Origin: an uncultured Bacteroidales bacterium
GTDB taxonomy: Bacteria > Bacteroidota > Bacteroidia > Bacteroidales > Bacteroidaceae
Length of the DNA stretch: 20,985 nucleotides
Direction: 5' to 3'
Assembly: GCA_945837185.1 (NCBI GenBank)
Contig: CAMAMZ010000015.1
Location: 1-20,985, forward strand
The position numbers and the translations under genes were made by a program. Positions 5,371-13,266 of the stretch are shown here, one piece after another (the first letter of the stretch is position 1; each line of letters opens with the position of its first letter). Under the pieces are notes generated by a model. That model was not told the origin of the DNA, ran no database searches, and saw nothing but the letters and a program-made list of their open reading frames with translations.

Positions 5371-7470
5371 TTAGCTGATGGCCGACCAGTCGGTGCTTTC
5401 TTTCCGTAATTCCTTTAACCTTTCCCACAACATGCGGTAGTCGTCCTTGTTGCAATAAGGGTCGTTGTCGATGATTTTCTGTGCCTCATCGCGGGCCAGT
5501 TGCACCAGTTGCCCGTCGCGTGCAATATCGGCAATCTTCAAGTCGAAGGCCATGCCACTCTGCTGCGTTCCTTCCAAGTCACCGGGACCACGCAGTTTGA
5601 GGTCGGCCTCGGCAATACGGAACCCATCGTTGGTTTCGCAGAGGATATCGATGCGTTTGCGGGTATCGGCACCCAACTTGGGTGTTGTGACGAGGATGCA
5701 ATAGCTTTGGTCGGCACCCCGGCCAACACGTCCGCGCAGCTGGTGCAGCTGCGAGAGACCAAAGCGCTGGGCATCGAGGATGACCATAACGGAGGCATTG
5801 GGCACATTCACACCCACTTCAATGACCGTTGTGGCTACGAGAATCTGCGTCTCCCCTTGCAGGAACCGCTGCATCTCTGCTTCTTTCTCCTTGGGCTTCA
5901 TCTTGCCGTGCACCTTACCCAACTTGAACTCCGGGAAGATGTCGCAGAGAGCCACATAGCCCTCCTCTAAGTTTTTCAGGTCGCTTTTCTCACTTTCCTG
6001 AATCAAGGGATAGACGATATACACCTGTCGCCCCTGATGGATTTGTTGCCGTATGCCTTGGTAGAGCGAGGTGAGCTGGTGGTCGTATTTATGAAGGGTG
6101 TGCACAGGTTTGCGTCCCGGTGGCAGCTCGTCGATTACACTGACGTCTAAGTCACCGTAGAGAGTCATGGCAAGGGTGCGTGGGATAGGGGTGGCTGTCA
6201 TCACGAGGATATGGGGCGGCTGGATGCTTTTGTTCCAGAGCTTGGCACGCTGCGCCACACCAAAGCGGTGCTGCTCGTCGACAACAGCCATGCCCAGACG
6301 GGCAAAGCGCACCGTGTCTTCTATCATGGCATGGGTGCCCACCAACAGGTGGATGGTGCCTTGGGCTAACTCCTCGAGGATTTGCTCCCGTCGCTTCCCT
6401 TTCACCATACCGGTCAGCAAGGCCACCTTTACCGGCATGCCCTCCAAGAAATGGCTGAGGGTTTGATAGTGCTGCTCGGCCAGGATTTCTGTGGGTGCCA
6501 TGATGCAGGCCTGAAAACCATTGCCAATGGCGATGAGCATCGACAGCAGGGCCACCAATGTCTTGCCCGACCCTACGTCGCCCTGTAGCAAGCGGTTCAT
6601 CTGTTTGCCGCTCACCATGTCGTGGCGAATCTCACGAATCACCCGTTTCTGGGCATTGGTAAGCGGGAAAGGCAGGTGCTCGTGATAGAAGGTGTTGAAA
6701 GGAGTTCCTACCCGTGCAAACACATAGCCTTTGTATTTGCGGCGCTGCTCACTGGCATAGCGCAGAATGTTGAGCTGCACATAGAACAGTTCCTCGAACT
6801 TGAGACGTTGACGCGCCGCCTGCACATCGTGGGCAGAACGGGGATAATGAATCTTGATGAGGGCCTCTCTGCGGGAGAGGAGCCGGTGGGGGACGGTGAG
6901 GAAGGGCGGCAATGTCTCGGGCAGTGTCTCGGGCAGTTTCCCTACAAGGGTCTTGGTGAGTTTCTCCATCCCTCGTGAGGTCAGTCCGGCCTTCTTCATC
7001 TTTTCGGTGGTGATATAGTAGGGTTGCATGCCCATCTCCGACAACTGGAGGGAAGAGGCCTCGTCCATGTCGGGATGGGAGAACTGGAAGCGCCCGCCAT
7101 AAAGGGTGGGTTTGCCGAAGACGATCCATTCTGTGCCTACCTTATAGTGCTGGTAGATGTATTGGGCACCGCTGAACCACACGATGTCGGCTATGCCCTG
7201 CCCATCAGTGATATGGGCCACGATGCGCTTCTTGCGCGGTCCCATCTCAAACTCTTCGTAACTCAGGATGCGTGCGCGAATCTGCACAAAAGGCATGTCG
7301 GCCGACAGCTCGTGCAAGGTATACAATCGGCTGCGGTCGACATACTTATAGGGATAGTATTCCAAGAGGTCACGCCACGTGCGGATATTCAGCTCACGGC
7401 TCAATATCTCTTTCTTGCGCGGACCCACGCCCGGCAGGAACATGACGTCTTGCTCTAAGATGCTCAGCAT
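5371..7470 (-). CDS. recG: ATP-dependent DNA helicase RecG
   Basis: 699 residues, normal RecG length. It begins with a helix-hairpin-helix-like segment (FLPGVGPRKKEIL, about 11-23) and an OB-fold wedge domain (about 60-160). The helicase core follows: Walker A GDVGSGKT (297-304), DEQH box (398-401) and TATPIPRT (425-432). The C-terminal half has QLRGRVGRG, typical of RecG/PriA/Mfd-type helicases. It remodels stalled replication forks, R-loops and recombination intermediates. The ATG at 7470 overlaps the ispD stop by 7 bp, so translation is probably coupled. A 12-bp tandem duplication (6913-6936) repeats LPET in the linker before the core. No good terminator follows the stop at 5371. Confidence 0.97.
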   Translation of the reverse strand: MLSILEQDVMFLPGVGPRKKEILSRELNIRTWRDLLEYYPYKYVDRSRLYTLHELSADMPFVQIRARILSYEEFEMGPRKKRIVAHITDGQGIADIVWFSGAQYIYQHYKVGTEWIVFGKPTLYGGRFQFSHPDMDEASSLQLSEMGMQPYYITTEKMKKAGLTSRGMEKLTKTLVGKLPETLPETLPPFLTVPHRLLSRREALIKIHYPRSAHDVQAARQRLKFEELFYVQLNILRYASEQRRKYKGYVFARVGTPFNTFYHEHLPFPLTNAQKRVIREIRHDMVSGKQMNRLLQGDVGSGKTLVALLSMLIAIGNGFQACIMAPTEILAEQHYQTLSHFLEGMPVKVALLTGMVKGKRREQILEELAQGTIHLLVGTHAMIEDTVRFARLGMAVVDEQHRFGVAQRAKLWNKSIQPPHILVMTATPIPRTLAMTLYGDLDVSVIDELPPGRKPVHTLHKYDHQLTSLYQGIRQQIHQGRQVYIVYPLIQESEKSDLKNLEEGYVALCDIFPEFKLGKVHGKMKPKEKEAEMQRFLQGETQILVATTVIEVGVNVPNASVMVILDAQRFGLSQLHQLRGRVGRGADQSYCILVTTPKLGADTRKRIDILCETNDGFRIAEADLKLRGPGDLEGTQQSGMAFDLKIADIARDGQLVQLARDEAQKIIDNDPYCNKDDYRMLWERLKELRKESTDWSAIS
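6913..6936 (-). repeat. exact 12-bp tandem duplication inside recG
   Basis: TGTCTCGGGCAG occurs twice back to back on the plus strand. In the protein it gives LPETLPETLPPF at about 179-190. It keeps the frame and lies in a linker between the wedge domain and the helicase core, so it is probably tolerated length variation. Confidence 0.8.
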
Positions 7471-8129
7471 AAGGAGGCGGCTATTAGCAGGTCGAAGGGG
7501 GTGGTGAGTTTGATGTTCTCCCGGTTGCCTTCCACCATCGTCACTTCCTTGCCCAAGGCTTCTACGACCGAGGCATCGTCGGTGAACCGCTCCTGATAAG
7601 GCTGGCGGAAGGCTTCCTTGGCAAGGGCAATGTTGAACACTTGGGGAGTCTGCACGCCGCGATAGGCATCGCGCGACACGTTCTGCCAGGTGCCATCGGC
7701 TTGCTGGTGACGAAGGGTATCGGTGACGGGCAATACGGGAATGGCAGCCCCCCGCTCGCGGGCTGCCTCATAACAGCGCTCGATGGTGTCGGGTGCCACA
7801 AAGGGCCGGACACCATCGTGAATGCCTACCAGTCCTACCGCATCATCAGGGATGGCAGCCAGTCCGTTGCGGGAGGAGGCGAAGCGGGTGTCTCCACCAT
7901 CCACCACCTGATGGGCAATGGTAAAGGCATAATCCTTGCAAAGCTGTTGCCAGTAGGGTTGTTGGGCATGCGGCAATACGAGGATGATGCCTAACTGCGG
8001 CTTACAGGCATGAAAGCGCTCAAGGGTGCGCATCAGCACAGGCTTGCCCTTGACAGGGAGGAACTGCTTGGGTATCTCCGCCCCCATGCGAAGCCCTTTC
8101 CCTCCTGCCACGATAATGATATAGTCCAT
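7464..8129 (-). CDS. ispD: 2-C-methyl-D-erythritol 4-phosphate cytidylyltransferase
   Basis: 221 residues. IspD joins CTP and methylerythritol phosphate in the non-mevalonate isoprenoid pathway. Visible signatures: IIVAGGKGLRMG near the N-terminus with PKQF following (CTP binding), HDGVRPFV in the middle, TPQVF, TDDASVVE and NIKLTTPFDL at the C-terminus. These are the normal IspD landmarks and the length is normal. The start at 8129 (MDYIIIVAGG) lies 10 bp after the stop of the upstream DJ-1 gene. The frame stays open to 8201, but that extension has no family similarity and would overlap the DJ-1 gene. Its 3' end overlaps recG by 7 bp. It is cytoplasmic. Confidence 0.96.
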   Translation of the reverse strand: MDYIIIVAGGKGLRMGAEIPKQFLPVKGKPVLMRTLERFHACKPQLGIILVLPHAQQPYWQQLCKDYAFTIAHQVVDGGDTRFASSRNGLAAIPDDAVGLVGIHDGVRPFVAPDTIERCYEAARERGAAIPVLPVTDTLRHQQADGTWQNVSRDAYRGVQTPQVFNIALAKEAFRQPYQERFTDDASVVEALGKEVTMVEGNRENIKLTTPFDLLIAASLC

Positions 8130-8139
8130 AGCGGTAAGG

Positions 8140-8706
8140 TCAGGCTCCGGGATAGTCTTTGACAAGCATCTGGCGTTGGATGGTATCGGCTGTGGCAGCA
8201 TCGCGGAGGCGTGCTAAGAGCGTATAGCCAAAGGGAAGAGCTGCGGCAGGACCAGCTCCGGTGATGATGTGGCCGTCTACCGTAACCAACTCACGGGTGT
8301 AGGTAGCACCTGTGAGGAACTTCTCAAAGCCGGGATAGCAGGTGGCACGCTTGCCTTCCACAAGGTTGAGATGACCCAACACCAAGGGGGCTGCGCAGAT
8401 GGCTGCAAGGTCTTTGCCTGCTGCGGCATGGGCGCTGAGCACACGGCATAGCTCTGCATGGTCACGGAGGTTGGTGGCACCAGGCAGGCCACCGGGCAGG
8501 ATAAGAAGGGTTGCCTGCTCAAAATCTGTCACCTCTTCAAACAAGATGTCACTCTCCACACCCACGCCATGGGCACCTACAACGGTACGTTGACCGGTTA
8601 TGCTGACGGTTTGGGCATCGATACCTCCTCTGCGCAGGATGTCAATGGGAGCCAAGGCTTCCACTTCTTCAAAGCCTGTAGCTAAAAATTCATATACTTT
8701 TATCAT
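8140..8706 (-). CDS. DJ-1/PfpI family protein (YajL-like)
   Basis: 188 residues from the ATG at 8706 (MIKVYEFLATGFEEVEAL). The fold landmarks are GFEEVEA with Glu16, LILPGGLPGA (about 68-77) and the nucleophile elbow AAICAAP with Cys104. The Glu16/Cys104 pair corresponds to Glu18/Cys106 of human DJ-1. Members are linked to oxidative or carbonyl stress and proposed as glyoxalases, deglycases or redox-sensitive chaperones; the physiological reaction is debated. Length is right for the single-domain YajL/DJ-1 group. The frame stays open to 8895, but that would cover the divergent promoters and the start of nadK, so it is rejected. It is the first gene of a unit with ispD and recG and faces nadK across a 121-bp spacer. 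Confidence 0.92.
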   Translation of the reverse strand: MIKVYEFLATGFEEVEALAPIDILRRGGIDAQTVSITGQRTVVGAHGVGVESDILFEEVTDFEQATLLILPGGLPGATNLRDHAELCRVLSAHAAAGKDLAAICAAPLVLGHLNLVEGKRATCYPGFEKFLTGATYTRELVTVDGHIITGAGPAAALPFGYTLLARLRDAATADTIQRQMLVKDYPGA

Positions 8707-8735
8707 AATCCTATCTGTTTTCCAGCAAAAAATTG

Positions 8736-8743
8736 TAATTTTG
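8736..8743 (+). promoter_or_regulatory. possible -7 element for nadK
   Basis: TAATTTTG fits TAnnTTTG and lies about 85 bp before the nadK ATG, but no clear TTG is seen 19-21 nt upstream. It sits inside the leader of the divergent DJ-1 transcript. It is the only good -7 match pointing right in this spacer. Confidence 0.35.
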
Positions 8744-8759
8744 TTGGGTGATTCTTTTG

Positions 8760-8767
8760 CAAATGTA
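8760..8767 (-). promoter_or_regulatory. -7 promoter element for the DJ-1/ispD/recG unit
   Basis: On the minus strand TACATTTG (8767-8760), followed by C, is a full match to the Bacteroidota -7 consensus. It lies about 53 bp before the DJ-1 ATG at 8706. A TTG at the usual distance is not evident, so the -33 element is weak. Confidence 0.5.
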
Positions 8768-8827
8768 CAAAATGTTTTGCATTTGTGCGCTGTTGCAAGA
8801 GATAAAGAATACAAAAAATAAGAGAAT

Positions 8828-9712
8828 ATGTCACAGAGAAAACTGCGATTCGCCCTTTTTGGAAAGAAATTCCAAGAGAATAAGTTACTTGCCATCAGGA
8901 AAATCTTAGACTGTCTGTCGTTCAGTCAGGCAGATATTTACATAGAACGCGATTTTTACCATTACCTCTGTTCTACCTTGCATCTTAACGTGCCTGTGCA
9001 GGGGGTGTTTGAACGAGGCTATTTTGATGTAGACTTCGTGGTGTCGGTAGGAGGTGATGGCACATTCCTTAGAGCGGCCAGTCAGGTGGGGTCGAAGGGT
9101 ACACCCATCATTGGTGTCAACACCGGACGGTTGGGCTTCCTGGCCGATGTGTTGCCGGGAGAGATAGAGACGGCCTTCAGCGAGATTCTGTGTGGCAATT
9201 ACAGTATTGAGAACCATTCTGTGATTCAGGTGACGGCGGAAGGCGACCCGCTGACGGGCAACCCTTATGCTCTCAATGACATTGCGGTGCTCAAGCGTGA
9301 CAACGCTTCAATGATTTCCGTGCGCACCTGTGTGAATGGGGAATACTTGGTGACGTATCAGGCCGACGGACTACTGATATCCACGCCTACAGGCTCTACG
9401 GCCTATAACCTGTCGAACGGTGGCCCTATCATCGTGCCTAATGCCCATAACCTCTGCATCACACCGGTGGCACCGCACAGCCTGAATATCCGTCCGATCG
9501 TGGTAAATGATGATTGTGTGGTGACTTTGGAGGTGGAGAGTAGGTCGCGCAACTTCTTGGTGGCGGTGGACGGACGTTCGGAGAAACGGTTGCAGGGGAG
9601 TGCCCTCACCATTCGGAAGGCGCCGTTTGACGTGCGTATCGTGAAGCGTTCCAACCAGCGGTATTTCTCGACGCTGCGGGAGAAGATGATGTGGGGAGCC
9701 GATCAGCGATAG
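8828..9712 (+). CDS. nadK: NAD kinase
   Basis: 294 residues, normal length. It phosphorylates NAD at the 2'-hydroxyl to make NADP, using ATP or polyphosphate. Landmarks: VVSVGGDGTFLRA (GGDG at 75-78, catalytic Asp77), GVNTGRLGFLAD (96-107), NDIAVLKR (150-157) and ADGLLISTPTGSTAYNLSNGGP (from about 179), which contains the glycine-rich nucleotide-binding loop. The start at 8828 has a purine-rich AAGAGA just upstream. It is cytoplasmic and heads a two-gene unit with the ABC exporter, whose start lies about 13 bp after the nadK stop. Confidence 0.97.
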   Translation: MSQRKLRFALFGKKFQENKLLAIRKILDCLSFSQADIYIERDFYHYLCSTLHLNVPVQGVFERGYFDVDFVVSVGGDGTFLRAASQVGSKGTPIIGVNTGRLGFLADVLPGEIETAFSEILCGNYSIENHSVIQVTAEGDPLTGNPYALNDIAVLKRDNASMISVRTCVNGEYLVTYQADGLLISTPTGSTAYNLSNGGPIIVPNAHNLCITPVAPHSLNIRPIVVNDDCVVTLEVESRSRNFLVAVDGRSEKRLQGSALTIRKAPFDVRIVKRSNQRYFSTLREKMMWGADQR

Positions 9713-9725
9713 CCGGGGTGTGGGA

Positions 9726-11411
9726 ATGATGACGCGTATGAAGTGGAAGAGCCTTTTCCGACAACTGCCCGTAACACGGTATACCACAGGCGCCTTGCTG
9801 CGCTGGCTGTGGCAGGTGGGCAACGGCAATCGCCTGCAGGCTTTGTTGAACGCTGCCATCAGCGTGAGTATGGTGGTGGTGAGCTTGCTACAGGTATGGG
9901 CAGTGAAGCGGGCCATCGACATTGCGGCAGGTGGAGCAACGGGCGATGTGTATGGGGCTGTGGCCCTTATGGGAGGGCTGATAGTAGCCGATTTTGCCTT
10001 GAGCATCGCCTCGGTGTGGGTGCGTAACATCTTGGGTATCCGTGCGCAGAACCGCATGCAGCAGCAGTTGCTCGACCGCTTGCTGCGGACGGAATGGGAT
10101 GGGAGGGGTAGGCATCATACGGGCGACATCATCAACCGCCTGGAGAAGGATGTCAACGAGGTGGTGAACTTCCTGACCGAGACCTTGCCCAGCACCTTGG
10201 GGGCACTCTGCCTGTTTGTAGGAGCCTTTGCGTATCTGTATACCTTGGATGCTGTGCTGGCATGGATTATTGTCGTGATGCTGCCCGTATTTGTTGTGCT
10301 GAGCAAGTTGTATGTGAAACGGATGCGAGGCCTGAACCGACAGGTGAGGGATTTTGATTCGAAGGTGCAGAGTGTGTTGCAGGAAACGGTGTTGCACCGC
10401 ACACTTGTCAAGACCTTGGAGTGCAGCGAGGCGATGGTAGGAAAACTGGAAAACACGCAGCAAACGTTGCGCAAGCATGTGGTGGAAAGGACACGGTTCA
10501 GTGTGTTCTCGAACTTCGTGCTGAATTTCGGGTTTGCAGGTGGCTATCTGCTGGCCTTCCTCTGGGCTGCCGTACGTCTGTCGGCTCATACGTTGACGTT
10601 TGGTGGCATGACGGCCTTCCTGCAACTGGTGAACAGAATACAGTCACCGGCCAGAAGTCTGACACGCCTCGTGCCTTCGTTTGTCAGCGTGTTTACGGCT
10701 GCGGAGCGTTTGATGGAACTGGAAGAAGAGCCTTTGGAGACACAGGGCGAGGCAATCCGCCTCGCCACACCTTGTGGTGTGCGCTGCGAAGGGGTGTCGT
10801 ATGCGTATGAAGGGAAAGAGCGACAGGTGTTGCGGCAGTTAGACTTTGACTTCACACCTGGTTCCTGTACTGCCATCTTAGGGGAGACGGGAGCCGGAAA
10901 GACGACCTTGGTGCGCCTGATTCTGGCACTCATCAAACCGCAGGAAGGACAGCTTACGGTTTATGACGCCCATAGCGCTCATCGGTTGTCGCCTCTCACC
11001 CGTTGTAATTTCGTGTATGTTCCGCAGGGCAATACCTTGATGAGCGGCACCATACGTGAGAATCTGGCCATGGCCAACAGGATGGCAACGGAAGAGGAGA
11101 TGAAGGCGGCGTTGCGGAAAGCTTGTGCTGAGTTCGTGTTTCAGTTGCCACAAGGACTCGATACGCCTTGTGCGGAATTGGGAGGAGGACTGAGTGAGGG
11201 TCAGGCGCAACGTATTGCGATAGCCCGTGCATTGCTGCGCGACCGTCCGGTGATGTTGCTGGATGAGGCAACGAGTGCCCTTGACGCTGATACGGAGGCA
11301 CGGCTGCTGCGCAACATGCTTTCCTCGCATGAGAAAACCATCTTGTTCATTACCCACCGTCCGGCTGTGATTGCCTACTGCGACAAGGTGTTGAAGATTG
11401 GGGAGGAATAA
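9726..11411 (+). CDS. ABC half-exporter, fused permease and ATPase
   Basis: 561 residues from the ATG at 9726. The N-terminal half is a type-IV exporter membrane domain with hydrophobic stretches near 40-60, 76-99, 157-197 and 264-290 and a coupling-helix region with GDIINRLEKDV. The nucleotide-binding half has GETGAGKTT (386-394, Walker A), YVPQG (Q-loop), LSEGQAQRIAIARALL (489-504, signature), VMLLDEATSAL (509-519, Walker B) and ITHR (H-loop). All ATPase residues are intact. It should work as a homodimer or with a partner half; the substrate (lipid, peptide or drug) cannot be told from sequence. Other possible starts are GTG 9720 and ATG 9729 or 9738. Its last 37 bp overlap the end of the convergent GH13 gene, and no terminator separates them. 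Confidence 0.88.
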   Translation: MMTRMKWKSLFRQLPVTRYTTGALLRWLWQVGNGNRLQALLNAAISVSMVVVSLLQVWAVKRAIDIAAGGATGDVYGAVALMGGLIVADFALSIASVWVRNILGIRAQNRMQQQLLDRLLRTEWDGRGRHHTGDIINRLEKDVNEVVNFLTETLPSTLGALCLFVGAFAYLYTLDAVLAWIIVVMLPVFVVLSKLYVKRMRGLNRQVRDFDSKVQSVLQETVLHRTLVKTLECSEAMVGKLENTQQTLRKHVVERTRFSVFSNFVLNFGFAGGYLLAFLWAAVRLSAHTLTFGGMTAFLQLVNRIQSPARSLTRLVPSFVSVFTAAERLMELEEEPLETQGEAIRLATPCGVRCEGVSYAYEGKERQVLRQLDFDFTPGSCTAILGETGAGKTTLVRLILALIKPQEGQLTVYDAHSAHRLSPLTRCNFVYVPQGNTLMSGTIRENLAMANRMATEEEMKAALRKACAEFVFQLPQGLDTPCAELGGGLSEGQAQRIAIARALLRDRPVMLLDEATSALDADTEARLLRNMLSSHEKTILFITHRPAVIAYCDKVLKIGEE

Positions 11412-13264
11412 GAGAGGATGCGGGTTTCGCGTGGTTGTAGCATCCAGTCGTGGGTGAGGTCTACCTGCGCGCCTGTATGGATGTCGGTGGCTACTTCTTG
11501 CTGTCCGATGACCTCTGCATAGCGTGCCACATGGAACGTGGCCGGCTTGCGCTTGCCGTTGAGTATGGTAAGCACGGTGTTGCCTTCGTATTGCCGGGCA
11601 ATGACGTATACTCCGTTCTGGGGAATGAATTGTTTTTGAGAACCATGAATAATCACTGCGTTTCCCTGACGCCAATGGAGTAATGTGCGCAGCCATTCGA
11701 AGAGGGCTTGCTCGGCAGCGGTACGTCCCTCGGGGGTAAAGGCATTGCGCTTGTCGCCGGGAAAGCCTCCGGGAAAATCCTTACGCACATCACCGTCGCC
11801 CATTTGTTTGGTGCCGTTCATCAGAATCTCCGTACCATAATAGAGTTGAGGGGTACGTTTGATGGTGAGCAGAATGGCCAGAGCTTGTCGCAAGGCTGTG
11901 GAATCCTTACCCTTACCCAAGAATCTGTCGGTGTCGTGGTTGTCGAGAAAAGCCATGACAAGGGCAGGGTTGGGATAGAGATAGTCATAGACCAAGGTAT
12001 GGTAGACGCGGTTCAGACCTTTCCACCAGTCGTCGGTTTCCTCGTGTTTGGCATGGTTGATACGGTCGAAGAAGGCAAAGTCCATGACGGCAGGCAGGTA
12101 GCTGTTGTGCTGCACCAAACGGGAGTCGCGCTGCCAGGCTGCAGTATAGGCGGGCTCGGTGACCCATGTTTCTCCCACCGTGGTAAAGAAAGGATACTCC
12201 CGCTGGATGGCCTTCATCCATGTTGCCATAGCGTGGGCATCGGCATAGGGATAGGTGTCCATGCGGATGCCGTCGATGCCCATTGTTTCTATCCACCAGA
12301 TACTGTTTTGTATGAGGTAGCGCAGCAGATGGGGGTTGCGTTGGTTCAAGTCGGGCATAGAGGGCACAAACCAGCCCTCTACCGTTTCCTTGAAATCGAT
12401 ATCGCTGGCATAGGGGTCTACGACCGTTGTGAGTTTGTAGTTGGTAAGGAGGATGTTGTCGCGGTTCTTAAGGGGAGAGACAACATGCGAGGGAGCGCTC
12501 TTGTGGGCTGAAGTAACGGTAGGGGTGGGCGGAAGACCGTTGAACCAGTCTTGGGAAGGCATGTCGCGAAGCCAAGGATGGTCGAAGCTGCAATGGTTGA
12601 AAATCATGTCCATCACGATTTTCAGTCCTTTGCTGTGTGCTTCATCGCACAATAGGCGGTAACTGTCGTTCGTTCCTAAGCGGGCATCAACCTTATAATA
12701 ATCGGTGGTGGCATAGCCATGGTAGGTGCTATAGCCCTTGCTGTCGGCGGAGTTGTTTTCCAGGACAGGGGTGAGCCAAAGGGCCGTAACGCCCAGTTCA
12801 CGGAAATAATCGAGGTGTTGACGAATGCCTTCTAAGTTGCCGCCATGCCGTAGGTTGGGTTGTTGGCGGTCGATCTGATAGGGGCGCATGCCTGCTATAG
12901 GGGCACCGACATCGCCTCCGTGGGCAAAACGGTCGGGCAGCAGCATATAGAGCACATCGGCATTTGTGAATCCTTTCCGTTCCTCCCCGGCCTTCTCTCT
13001 CTCCCTGAGTGTGTACAAATGGGTGTGACGATGTTTGCCCAACGTGAAAGTGAGGGGGATGCGTCCGGGTTGTGCGGTGGCAAGGTCGAGGTACAGCCAC
13101 AGATAGTTCTGACTGTCTAACCGCACGACACGTGTGAGGCGCACACCGGGATAATCTACCGATACCTTGGCCTGCCGTATGCCCTTGCCATACACCATCA
13201 GTTGCAGGCATGAGTCCTTCATGCCTGCAAACCAATGGGTGGGTTCTATGCGGTCGATACACAT
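11375..13264 (-). CDS. GH13 alpha-amylase family enzyme, cyclomaltodextrinase/neopullulanase-like
   Basis: 629 residues. The N-terminus (IEPTHWFAGMKDSCLQLMVYG) matches the cyclomaltodextrinase N-terminal domain (about 1-95). The GH13 barrel follows with DMIFNH (219-224), GIDGIRMD (catalytic nucleophile Asp336), VGETW (acid/base Glu365) and FLDNHDTDR (transition-state stabiliser Asp444). A beta domain closes the C-terminus (about 540-620). All catalytic residues are present. It resembles the SusA/neopullulanase group but has no signal peptide, and none can be gained upstream because the malQ-like gene ends 2 bp before the ATG. It is therefore probably cytoplasmic, cutting maltodextrins or glycogen oligomers for its GH77 partner. 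It is last in the unit; its final 37 bp run antisense into the ABC gene. Confidence 0.92.
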   Translation of the reverse strand: MCIDRIEPTHWFAGMKDSCLQLMVYGKGIRQAKVSVDYPGVRLTRVVRLDSQNYLWLYLDLATAQPGRIPLTFTLGKHRHTHLYTLREREKAGEERKGFTNADVLYMLLPDRFAHGGDVGAPIAGMRPYQIDRQQPNLRHGGNLEGIRQHLDYFRELGVTALWLTPVLENNSADSKGYSTYHGYATTDYYKVDARLGTNDSYRLLCDEAHSKGLKIVMDMIFNHCSFDHPWLRDMPSQDWFNGLPPTPTVTSAHKSAPSHVVSPLKNRDNILLTNYKLTTVVDPYASDIDFKETVEGWFVPSMPDLNQRNPHLLRYLIQNSIWWIETMGIDGIRMDTYPYADAHAMATWMKAIQREYPFFTTVGETWVTEPAYTAAWQRDSRLVQHNSYLPAVMDFAFFDRINHAKHEETDDWWKGLNRVYHTLVYDYLYPNPALVMAFLDNHDTDRFLGKGKDSTALRQALAILLTIKRTPQLYYGTEILMNGTKQMGDGDVRKDFPGGFPGDKRNAFTPEGRTAAEQALFEWLRTLLHWRQGNAVIIHGSQKQFIPQNGVYVIARQYEGNTVLTILNGKRKPATFHVARYAEVIGQQEVATDIHTGAQVDLTHDWMLQPRETRILSYSSPIFNTLSQ

Positions 13265-13266
13265 GA

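Noticed and set aside
5176..5409. 77-codon plus-strand open frame in the recG/M23 spacer
   Set aside because: It crosses the M23 promoter element, ends inside recG antisense and resembles no known protein.
8130..8201. Upstream extension of ispD by 24 codons
   Set aside because: The added residues lack IspD similarity and would overlap the end of the DJ-1 gene; MDYIIIVAGG at 8129 is the family start.
8707..8895. Upstream extension of the DJ-1 gene by 63 codons
   Set aside because: It would cover both divergent promoters and the first codons of nadK; MIKVYEFLATGFEE at 8706 is the family start.
11708..12511. 267-codon plus-strand open frame opposite the GH13 gene
   Set aside because: It lies wholly antisense to catalytic-domain coding sequence and has no recognisable motif.
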